Source: Clostridiaceae bacterium | GTDB taxonomy: Bacteria > Cyanobacteriota > Vampirovibrionia > Gastranaerophilales > Gastranaerophilaceae | Length of the DNA: 33,085 bases | Reading direction: 5' to 3' | NCBI GenBank assembly: GCA_022641775.1 | Contig: JALCDS010000019.1 | Location: 1 to 33,085 of the forward strand | Notes under the pieces: generated by a model | The model's database searches: none | What the model was told of the DNA's origin: nothing | Seen by the model: the letters and a program-made list of their open reading frames with translations, nothing else | Shown: positions 8,840 to 15,287 of the stretch, piece by piece | Position numbering within the stretch: position 1 is the stretch's first letter | Layout: each line of letters starts with the position of its first letter | Program-made: the position numbers and the translations under genes

Positions 8840-8878
8840 TTTTCTCTTTATGTTATTATATTGATATAGAGAGGAAAA
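8840..8878 (+). promoter_or_regulatory. Inverted repeat that can mask the flhB ribosome site
   Basis: TTTTCTCTTTAT (8840-8851) can pair with ATAGAGAGGAAAA (8866-8878) as 12 base pairs with one bulged G and a 14-nt loop. The right arm contains the flhB Shine-Dalgarno (GAGAGG). Folding would hide it. This is a structural prediction by eye in AT-rich sequence. Confidence 0.35.
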
Positions 8879-8884
8879 CTTTCA

Positions 8885-9958
8885 ATGGGTGATGAAGATA
8901 AACAATTTGATGCCACACCGAGAAAGCTTGAGCAGGCGAGAAAAGAAGGTCAGGTTGTAAAATCAAAAGATTTTTCAACTGCAATATCACTTCTGGTTTT
9001 GTTTTCTGTAATAGTAGGGTTGGCTCCATTTATTTGGAATCAAATTGTTCAACTGTACACCCTTTTATATGAGCAAATTCCAAATGCACATTTGGGTACA
9101 ATTGGGTACACCTATATATTTACAATAACAATAAAATGCTCTGCCTTAATTATCGGACCTATTTTATTTGTTGCTTGGCTTGTTGCGATATTGGCAGATT
9201 TTATTCAGGTTGGACCACTCGTTGCAATAGCTCCGTTAATGCCTAAACTTGATAAACTTAATCCTACAAAATATTTCAAGAATATAATGTCTATAAAAAC
9301 ATTATTTGAACTATTCAAAAACATTGTAAAAGTAGTATTATTGGGCTATATTGGCTGGGCAGTATATAAAGCTCACATAGAAAGTATCTTAATGCTCGCA
9401 GCAGTAGACAACAACTTTGCGGTAATGGTTGAATTCGGGAAACTTATAACTGAATTTATTTTCAAAGCATGTCTTGCATTTATCATAATTTCTGCAGCGG
9501 ATTATGGCGTAACTAAATGGAAATTTTTAAAAGACCAGAAAATGTCGTTTAAAGAAATCAAAGATGAATATAAAAACACAGAAGGAGATCCTAATGTAAA
9601 AGCCGCATTACGTCAACGCCGTATGCAAATGTTACAACAAGGCATGATGGATAGCGTGCCTGAGGCTGATTTTATCGTTACAAATCCTGTTCACGTTGCA
9701 TGCGCTCTAAAATATAAAGCTGAGGAAATGGCATCACCTACACTTATAGCAAAAGGTACTGAATTAATTGCCAAAAAAATCATCAAAATAGCAAAAGAAC
9801 ATCAAATTCCTGTTATTGAGAATCCGCCCGTTGCAAGAGCCCTTTTTAGAATGGTAGATTTGAACCAACAAATACCTCCGGAATTGTACAAAGCAATAGC
9901 AGAAATTTTACTATTTGTTTACAACTTGAAAAAAAATAACAAACAAGGTAATATATAG
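8885..9958 (+). CDS. flhB: FlhB, flagellar / type III export switch protein
   Basis: 357 aa, typical for FlhB. The N-terminus has the family signature ATPRKLEQARKEGQVVKS, followed by four membrane segments (about 31-50, 75-105, 146-165 and 185-205). The cytoplasmic domain has MSFKEIKDEYKNTEGDP and the autocleavage loop at 267-270, here NPVH in place of the usual NPTH; Asn, Pro and His are kept. The C-terminus (PVIENPPVARALF…QQIPPELYKAIAEIL) is canonical. FlhB controls substrate switching in flagellar export. Virulence-type paralogues (YscU/EscU) exist, but the ENPP and IPPELY blocks favour the flagellar form. A sigma factor follows after 26 bp. No other export-apparatus gene is in the window. 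Confidence 0.9.
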   Translation: MGDEDKQFDATPRKLEQARKEGQVVKSKDFSTAISLLVLFSVIVGLAPFIWNQIVQLYTLLYEQIPNAHLGTIGYTYIFTITIKCSALIIGPILFVAWLVAILADFIQVGPLVAIAPLMPKLDKLNPTKYFKNIMSIKTLFELFKNIVKVVLLGYIGWAVYKAHIESILMLAAVDNNFAVMVEFGKLITEFIFKACLAFIIISAADYGVTKWKFLKDQKMSFKEIKDEYKNTEGDPNVKAALRQRRMQMLQQGMMDSVPEADFIVTNPVHVACALKYKAEEMASPTLIAKGTELIAKKIIKIAKEHQIPVIENPPVARALFRMVDLNQQIPPELYKAIAEILLFVYNLKKNNKQGNI

Positions 9959-9963
9959 AAAAG

Positions 9964-9972
9964 TGGTATATT
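9964..9972 (+). promoter_or_regulatory. Possible extended -10 upstream of the sigma-factor gene
   Basis: TGGTATATT, ending 12 nt before the ATG at 9985. It is the same motif as that found in front of uvrB. It would allow the sigma gene to be transcribed separately from flhB with a leader of only a few nucleotides. No clear ribosome site is present. Confidence 0.3.
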
Positions 9973-9984
9973 GTAAGTAAAGTT

Positions 9985-10641
9985 ATGATTATAAAAGATA
10001 AGAACAAACTCAAAGAATACATAGATATAGTCCAAAAAGTGGCGAAGGTAGAGCAACATCGTATTCCAAATCATATGGTCGAATACGAAGAATTAGTTTC
10101 TATCGGCGTTATTGCGGTACAAGTTCTTATCAAGGACAAAACAGAAGAGCAACTCGAGAAATATAATGCTGCATATATTGCAACAGCAGTTCGCTGGGCA
10201 ATCCGAAACGAACTTCGTATCCGATACAAATGGTATTCTTTAAAACATAAAGAAGAAGAAGCCACAGAAGATGGTGAAAACGGAGAAGAAAACCAAAAGG
10301 CACAAGTTCGTGAAAGTATTTACGAAACAATCCTATCTATTGACAGCTTGGCTGCAGCAGCTAGTGATAATGATTCACCGTTTGATTTTGTAAAAGATAC
10401 ACATGCCATGCCTGATGAAAATGCTGAAATTACAGAAATGAGCAAAATGATAAAAGAGGCTATTGCAAAGCTTCCAGCAAAAGAACGTACAGTTGTTGAA
10501 TACAGGTTTTACAGAAATATGCAGGTAAAAGATATTGCAACACAAATAGGCCTTTCATCTTCTCGTGTTACACGTATTGTACAAGCCTCATTAAATACAG
10601 TAAAAGAATACTTAAATTCTAAAGGTTTACAAGGTTACTAA
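9985..10641 (+). CDS. Sigma-70 family factor, FliA/alternative-sigma type
   Basis: 218 aa, compatible with group 3 sigma factors. Region 2 is recognisable around 32-85 (EYEELVSIGVIAV, then AYIATAVRWAIRNELRIRYKW, the core-binding and -10 segment). A low-complexity Glu-rich linker follows (about 88-105). Region 4 lies at about 150-210, with the helix-turn-helix MQVKDIATQIGLSSSRVTRIVQ. Regions 1.1 and the long non-conserved insert of RpoD are absent. Its position directly after flhB suggests a FliA (sigma-28) role in flagellar or export genes, but the family assignment within group 3 is not certain. It ends tail-to-tail with the nucleotidase gene; the stop codons overlap. Confidence 0.8.
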   Translation: MIIKDKNKLKEYIDIVQKVAKVEQHRIPNHMVEYEELVSIGVIAVQVLIKDKTEEQLEKYNAAYIATAVRWAIRNELRIRYKWYSLKHKEEEATEDGENGEENQKAQVRESIYETILSIDSLAAAASDNDSPFDFVKDTHAMPDENAEITEMSKMIKEAIAKLPAKERTVVEYRFYRNMQVKDIATQIGLSSSRVTRIVQASLNTVKEYLNSKGLQGY

Positions 10642-12149
10642 TCTACAACTTTTATTCTGCCGTCATCTTTTATTTCGACAGGTTGTTTTAACCTTTTAAT
10701 ATAATCACATGCCAGTTTGTCTTTATCAAAGTCAAACTTCTTTTCAACAAATGTAGGATTATCATTTTTGGCAAAGTAATTATCTCCACCGGTTGCACAG
10801 AAATCATCCATTGCTGTTTTATAAATTTTATTAGGATTTGGATTATTTACATCAATTACATTTTCTTGTCCGTTTTTATCAACAAATCTAAGATTTTTAA
10901 TTTCGCCATTCTTTGTAACATCATATTTTAAACCTGAAGCTAATAATAATCCCGGCTTATGACCGTCAGTTGCCATAGATTTTGCACCATTCTTAAGTGC
11001 ATTTACTAATTCAACCTCATTTACATTAGCTATAACCATTTTATTTTTGAATGGAGTTATATCTGCCATAAGTCTTGTATCTACAGTTCCCTCAGAGAAA
11101 TTGCCCCTTATATTTGCAGCATTCAATAACGAAATATCTGTACCCAACTGAACTCGCATAGCATCTGTTATAAAGTTTGCATGCGCACTTGGTTCTATAG
11201 TTCTATTTTTAGGAGCTGCTTCTGCCTTTGAAATTGTTCCTACAATTTCAGGCTTTCCTAATATTTGCTCAACAGCAGTCTTCATAGGAAGAGTCCTTGT
11301 AAAAGTTCCACGTACAGGAGTTACATCGTTTTGGACTTTAGTAATAACACCTTTTGAATCATCCCATTCTATATTTAATAATCCGGTATTTTCTCCGTCT
11401 TTTCCACTTTGAGTAATTACAACCGGTTCTCCTGTCTTTGAGGTAAACAGGTTTTTGCCTTGTTCTACACCCTTAAGCAAATCATGAGTATGCCCACCCA
11501 AAATAATATCAATACCGGAAGTCTCTTGGGCTATACGTTTATCATTTGATAATCCGCTATGAGATAACAAGATAATTTTGTTTATTCCTTGAGCTTTTAA
11601 CTTGTCCACTTCAGATTGAACATCTTTAATTGTTGTATCAACGTCATCAACTGAAATTTCTTTTAAAGACTCATTCATCTTAACTCTATCTTTTACATCT
11701 GAAGGTGCAATACCAATAATTCCGTATTTGTTACCATTTTCTTCAAACACCGTTGATTTTTGAATTTTATCTTTCATCGGGCTATTTTGAACAACATTGA
11801 CATTTGCTGCTAAAAGCTTATATTTTGCAGTATTCATTAATTCGGCAAGTTTACTTGGAACAACATCCATTTCGTGATTACCGAGAGCATTGGCAATAAA
11901 TCCGGACCAATTTAAAAATTTATTTGCAACAACATTAGACTTAAAATCTTCACCTAAAATTATATCACCTGATGAAAGTTTTAACTTGTCAGTTTTTTCT
12001 GATGGTTCAAACGTATCAAAATCTCTAGATGCAGTATAAATACGTTCCATATTAGTCATCTTGCCATGGACATCATTTACATAGAAAATACTCGTTCTGG
12101 ATTTTTTAGGAGTATTTTGAACATTTTGAGGATTTATAGCGTTTATCAT
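10638..12149 (-). CDS. 5'-nucleotidase / 2',3'-cyclic phosphodiesterase family protein
   Basis: 503 aa. Residues 20-260 are a calcineurin-type metallophosphatase: NDVHG (25-29), SGDIILG, ALGNHEMD, LLSHSG and GGHTHD give the full dimetal ligand set. Residues about 310-460 match the 5'-nucleotidase C-terminal substrate domain (NAANIRG…DITPFKNKM). Homologues are nearly always exported, with a signal peptide. Here the N-terminus (MINAINPQNVQNTPKKSRTS) is polar and Asn/Gln/Thr-rich with no hydrophobic core. It follows the 461-aa gene after 2 bp, so the two are cotranscribed. It therefore works in the cytoplasm or leaves by a non-Sec route. Substrate is unknown (nucleotides or similar phosphoesters). 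Confidence 0.88.
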   Translation of the reverse strand: MINAINPQNVQNTPKKSRTSIFYVNDVHGKMTNMERIYTASRDFDTFEPSEKTDKLKLSSGDIILGEDFKSNVVANKFLNWSGFIANALGNHEMDVVPSKLAELMNTAKYKLLAANVNVVQNSPMKDKIQKSTVFEENGNKYGIIGIAPSDVKDRVKMNESLKEISVDDVDTTIKDVQSEVDKLKAQGINKIILLSHSGLSNDKRIAQETSGIDIILGGHTHDLLKGVEQGKNLFTSKTGEPVVITQSGKDGENTGLLNIEWDDSKGVITKVQNDVTPVRGTFTRTLPMKTAVEQILGKPEIVGTISKAEAAPKNRTIEPSAHANFITDAMRVQLGTDISLLNAANIRGNFSEGTVDTRLMADITPFKNKMVIANVNEVELVNALKNGAKSMATDGHKPGLLLASGLKYDVTKNGEIKNLRFVDKNGQENVIDVNNPNPNKIYKTAMDDFCATGGDNYFAKNDNPTFVEKKFDFDKDKLACDYIKRLKQPVEIKDDGRIKVVD

Positions 12150-12151
12150 AG

Positions 12152-13537
12152 TTATGCTGCCTGCTTTTTCATTTGTTTATACGAATTTAGACCTTCTACC
12201 CAGTTTTCAGTAATATTTACATCGTCTTTGACAACAGCCTGAGGTAATGCGGCATGGTGAATTTTTGGTAACAAATAATCTTCAGAGTATTCAATCGGTT
12301 TTGATACCCCGTCATCTGTATCATTACATACAAAAATCAATTTGCCGTTTTTATCTTTTTTGACATCTGTTATTGTAATTTCATGACCATTTACAATTAC
12401 ATTGTTATTATCAACTTGTGTATAGCCGATAATTACATTTTCACCCATATTTATTGCATCTGTAATTTGTTTTTTAATTGTATTGAAATCCGTTTCATAT
12501 CCTATTAATTTAGAATTGTCATCAACTGTTTGATAAGTTACAGACAATTTATTTTTATCTTCAACTACAGATTCTGTAAATGTTTTTTCAAATTCAATCA
12601 AACCCTTATCATTTTGGTTAAATTTGCCTTTTCTTTTATCAGACAAGCTGTTATACGATTGTTCAGAACCAACATTCATAAATGCCGATTGCATCAATAC
12701 ATCAATCGGAGAACGTTCTTTGTCATCTCTATCGGTTGTTTGAATAACAGCACGAACAATAGCATCTTTATCAGGAGCAATTTTCAAATCTGCTGTTTCA
12801 AAATTTTTCATATCATGAGGAATTTCAAATGCATCAAGCAACCATACTGCATCAAGTGATTTGTCAGTAAGATTCTTCAAATGAATTTGCTTATTAACAG
12901 ACATGTTTTTAGAACTTAAACCTTCAGCAAATCTTGCAAATTCTGCCGGATGTTTCTTTGCCAAATTAAATTCAATACTTGCTGCAACACAAGTTCCGGA
13001 ATGATCAACATTAATTTCATCTTGCGCAGATTTTACAGAATTTGCATCAGCTTTTTGACCATTGAGATATGAACCTACTGCAATATTCTCGTATTTTTTA
13101 GGGATATCACCAAATTGTTGAGTGATAGTATATGGATTAGAAATAGATGTAACAGTATCTCTCACTAGTTCTTGCGGATTTAAACCTTTTGCTCTTTCTG
13201 TTGTAACAATCTTATATAAATTATCTAATACGGTCGATTTATCATTTGAATTAGCATCAAGCAATACTCCAGATTTCAACATATCTGCAAGAACTTTTCT
13301 GGTATCCTTGTCAGCAATTGAAACCACTTTATTATATCTGTCAACTTCTGTTTTACCGCTCAATGTTGTACGAACTTGACTTGGAGCCTGTGTATTACTG
13401 CCAAATGAAACATCCTCACTTCTATATGAACCACAACCAGAATGACTTGGATTTGTAGCAGTATTTTTACAATTAACATGGCATGCGTTAATTGTGTTAT
13501 AATTTGGCTTGTTATAGTTTAAATTTACTGAATACAC
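12152..13537 (-). CDS. Unknown protein with a candidate papain-like cysteine peptidase site
   Basis: 461 aa, not matched to a named family. Residues 1-60 are Asn/Ser/Thr-rich with four Cys and a VSFG segment, likely disordered, with no Sec signal. The core holds, in papain order, SGTCVAASIEF (Cys183, in the N-terminal helix position), NGHEITITDV (His385 on a strand) and IFVCNDTDDG (Asn405/Asp406 on the next strand). This resembles the Cys-His-Asn/Asp arrangement of papain-like and bacteriocin-leader peptidases, but it is an inference from motif spacing only. Start codon is GTG, with GGAG 9 nt upstream. It is the first gene of a two-gene unit with the nucleotidase (2-bp gap). Confidence 0.7.
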   Translation of the reverse strand: MYSVNLNYNKPNYNTINACHVNCKNTATNPSHSGCGSYRSEDVSFGSNTQAPSQVRTTLSGKTEVDRYNKVVSIADKDTRKVLADMLKSGVLLDANSNDKSTVLDNLYKIVTTERAKGLNPQELVRDTVTSISNPYTITQQFGDIPKKYENIAVGSYLNGQKADANSVKSAQDEINVDHSGTCVAASIEFNLAKKHPAEFARFAEGLSSKNMSVNKQIHLKNLTDKSLDAVWLLDAFEIPHDMKNFETADLKIAPDKDAIVRAVIQTTDRDDKERSPIDVLMQSAFMNVGSEQSYNSLSDKRKGKFNQNDKGLIEFEKTFTESVVEDKNKLSVTYQTVDDNSKLIGYETDFNTIKKQITDAINMGENVIIGYTQVDNNNVIVNGHEITITDVKKDKNGKLIFVCNDTDDGVSKPIEYSEDYLLPKIHHAALPQAVVKDDVNITENWVEGLNSYKQMKKQAA

Positions 13538-13584
13538 TGTTTTCTACTCCACTATAATTATTAAAACAGAAAGATTTTAAAATT

Positions 13585-13593
13585 TGCTATAAT
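13585..13593 (+). promoter_or_regulatory. Extended -10 promoter of the TOPRIM gene, likely leaderless
   Basis: TGCTATAAT, a perfect extended -10, ends 8 nt before the ATG at 13602. Transcription should begin at or next to the ATG. No Shine-Dalgarno is present and no good -35. Confidence 0.6.
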
Positions 13594-13601
13594 AAATTTA
13601 A

Positions 13602-14642
13602 ATGATAACAAATGTAACAAAAGAGAAAATTTTGAATTCTGATAATGATATAAAATTCAAATACATGTCAAAAGAGGAAATAATAATTTCCATAGACAGA
13701 CTTACCCGTTTTAAGTTCCCTGAAATTAAATATTTACGGGTTTTTAAAGATATACTTTCTACCCATCTGATATCACCTTCAATCAAAAAAAATGAGATTG
13801 AAAAGCTGGATTTTGAAAAATTAAAATCCATTGTTGAATTAATAATTAATTCCTCTCTTGAAAAACTCGGATTCACTCTTGATTCAGATTTTTCTATAAA
13901 TCAAAAACTATATGACTACGAGAACAGTCTTTTTAACATAACTGATAATATAAACATCCTGCTCAAGAATAAGATACACTATAAATCCGTAATCAATTTG
14001 TTAGAGTATGACTTGCCATACAACCTTAAATGGCTAAAAACTTTAAATTCACAAAATTCTCCATCCGAATTAAGAGAAAAATACTCTCTCGTTAATCCGA
14101 TAGAAAAAGTAATACTTGTAGAAGGAATAACTGAAGAGATACTTTTACCAAGATTTGCAAAAGTTCTGAATTGCGATTTTGATAAAAAAGGATTTTACAT
14201 CATATCTGCAGGCGGGAAAAATCAAGTGGTAAAATACTTCTACAAATATGCAGAAGCTCTTAAAATTCCTATTTTTGTGCTTTTAGACAAAGATGCAAAA
14301 ACAAACTATGAGGAAATCAAACCAAAATTGAGGGACTTTGACAAAGTTCACGTACTTGATGCCGGAGAGTTTGAAGACCTGTTTACTCTTGAATTAGTTG
14401 AAAAAGCACTTGATAAAGAACTAAAAAATATCTCAATAATGAATAACGAGGTCTTTAAACAAAATCTGCCTATGGCAAAGAAATTGGAAGAACTTTTTAA
14501 AACCAGAGGTATGCATGAATTTAAAAAATCAGAATTCGCACAAGAAATAAACAGCTTACCATTAAATGAAAATGATCTTTCTAAAGAAGTAAAAGCTGTT
14601 ATTAATGAGATTTCAATTCAAACTTTAAATTCTAAAGGATAA
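13602..14642 (+). CDS. Stand-alone OLD-type TOPRIM domain protein
   Basis: 346 aa. Residues 165-280 form a TOPRIM fold: KVILVEGITEEIL (Glu174, with Glu178/179), then FYIISAGGKNQVVKYF, then IFVLLDKDAK (Asp229 and Asp231), then HVLDAGEFEDLF. That is the acidic Glu / DxD set used for metal-dependent DNA cleavage in OLD nucleases. OLD proteins normally carry an ABC ATPase in front. Here the first 160 residues are helical and Lys/Ile/Leu-rich with no Walker A or signature motif, so the ATPase is absent or replaced. No partner gene with an ATPase is adjacent. An anti-phage or DNA-repair role is possible from the family but not shown. Confidence 0.75.
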   Translation: MITNVTKEKILNSDNDIKFKYMSKEEIIISIDRLTRFKFPEIKYLRVFKDILSTHLISPSIKKNEIEKLDFEKLKSIVELIINSSLEKLGFTLDSDFSINQKLYDYENSLFNITDNINILLKNKIHYKSVINLLEYDLPYNLKWLKTLNSQNSPSELREKYSLVNPIEKVILVEGITEEILLPRFAKVLNCDFDKKGFYIISAGGKNQVVKYFYKYAEALKIPIFVLLDKDAKTNYEEIKPKLRDFDKVHVLDAGEFEDLFTLELVEKALDKELKNISIMNNEVFKQNLPMAKKLEELFKTRGMHEFKKSEFAQEINSLPLNENDLSKEVKAVINEISIQTLNSKG

Positions 14643-14648
14643 ATCCCG

Positions 14649-14820
14649 ACGCACGTCTAATTCATTCATTTCCTTATGCTCGCTCTACTCGCTCGCACTA
14701 AACGGGTAAATAACCACGCACGTCTGCGTGTCTATTTTACTTTTGCTCACTCTACTCGCTCGCGCTAAACGGGTAAATTGCCACGCACGTCTGCGTGTCT
14801 ATTTACCCTCTGCTCGCTCG
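14649..14820. repeat. 67-bp GC-rich tandem repeat with nested palindromes
   Basis: Two full units (14677-14743 and 14744-14810) differ at a minority of positions. They are flanked by a degenerate partial copy in exact register (ACGCACGTCT at 14649) and a third partial copy (14811-14820). Each unit has a CTCGCTC-rich half (CTACTCGCTCGC) and a hairpin half. In unit 2 GGGTAAAT (14771-14778) pairs with ATTTACCC (14801-14808) around CACGCA/TGCGTG with a CGTC loop. The repeat is far more GC-rich than its surroundings. It resembles extragenic palindromic (REP-like) elements. It begins 6 bp after the TOPRIM stop. No T-run follows the hairpin, so it is not a standard terminator. Confidence 0.8.
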
Positions 14821-14821
14821 T

Positions 14822-14852
14822 AAAAAAAACTCCTCATCTTTTGATAAGGAGT
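14822..14852 (-). terminator. Rho-independent terminator (minus strand)
   Basis: On the minus strand ACTCCT-TATC, loop AAAA, GATG-AGGAGT (one A·G mismatch position) is followed by eight T. On the plus strand the stem is followed by AAAACTTTTT, a poorer U-tract. Its best use is to end the candidate small RNA just upstream on the minus strand. Confidence 0.75.
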
Positions 14853-14955
14853 AAAACTTTTTAGAAATTAGGAATAATAGGAATAAGAATAGGAAATTTT
14901 TATGCTCTCTTTATTTAAACGTCTCTCTTAATATCTCTCGTGATATTTAATGCTC
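14822..14955 (-). ncRNA. Candidate small RNA, about 134 nt, with GAGAG motifs
   Basis: A promoter (14987-14959) and a terminator (14852-14822) on the minus strand bracket a stretch with no credible reading frame. The 5' half carries four GAGAG motifs whose starts are 18, 12 and 18 nt apart. One lies in the loop of AATATC-ACGAGA-GATATT. The middle part has three UUCCU(A) elements in a pyrimidine-rich run. The 3' end is the terminator hairpin. The layout (short independent unit, spaced single-stranded motifs) is that of a regulatory RNA. It does not match tmRNA, 6S, SRP RNA or RNase P as far as can be seen. Ends are predicted only. Confidence 0.5.
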
Positions 14956-14958
14956 TCA

Positions 14959-14987
14959 TATATATAAAGTATATACTCCAAGGTCAA
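14959..14987 (-). promoter_or_regulatory. Promoter of the candidate small RNA
   Basis: Minus strand TTGACC (14987-14982), exactly 17 nt, then TATATA (14964-14959). It is among the best -35 matches in the window and points away from the plus-strand small gene at 15087, with no protein gene downstream of it. Confidence 0.6.
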
Positions 14988-15024
14988 TTTCACAAACTGT
15001 TCTATTCGTTACAAAAGTTAACAC

Positions 15025-15053
15025 TTGATTTTTTTTATAAAATGAATTATTAT
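15025..15053 (+). promoter_or_regulatory. Promoter of the 66-aa gene
   Basis: TTGATT (15025-15030), 17-nt spacer, TATTAT (15048-15053). The predicted leader of about 27 nt contains AGGAG (15075-15079), 7 nt before the ATG at 15087. Confidence 0.65.
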
Positions 15054-15086
15054 AGACGTACGGGTTATATATTTAGGAGCAAATAA

Positions 15087-15287
15087 ATGTTAGTATCATC
15101 TATTGCAAGGCTTTCAGCCACAAAATCCATGGGCAATGTTCTTCAATGTTCAAAGCCTGAAGCCAGCACCTTTAATGGTGGAAACAAATTATTCAATAAT
15201 AACGGGCTTTTACAGCATGATACAATCAGTAATTTTTTATCCAAACATAAAAAACAAAATGCATCCGCTATCAATTATTTAGCTTAA
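15087..15287 (+). CDS. 66-aa protein of unknown function
   Basis: Short, but supported by both a consensus-like promoter (15025-15053) and a strong, well-spaced AGGAG ribosome site. The protein is polar, Ser/Asn/Lys-rich, with no membrane helix and no signal peptide (MLVSSIARLSATKSMGNVLQ; later TFNGGNKLFNNNGL). The Asn/Ser-rich character and the F-N-G-type motif recall the N-termini of the 461-aa protein (VSFGS) and others here. No function can be given. Its last 17 bp overlap the 3' end of the MFS gene on the other strand. Confidence 0.65.
   Translation: MLVSSIARLSATKSMGNVLQCSKPEASTFNGGNKLFNNNGLLQHDTISNFLSKHKKQNASAINYLA

Noticed and set aside
13598-13876. Minus-strand 92-aa frame opposite the TOPRIM gene
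   Set aside because: Fully inside the antisense of the TOPRIM gene, no promoter or ribosome site.
14771-14808. Long hairpin as terminator of the TOPRIM gene
   Set aside because: Strong stem but no T-run on either side; better explained as part of the repeat element.
14649-14820. CRISPR array
   Set aside because: Repeats are contiguous 67-bp units with no unique spacers, and no cas gene is near.
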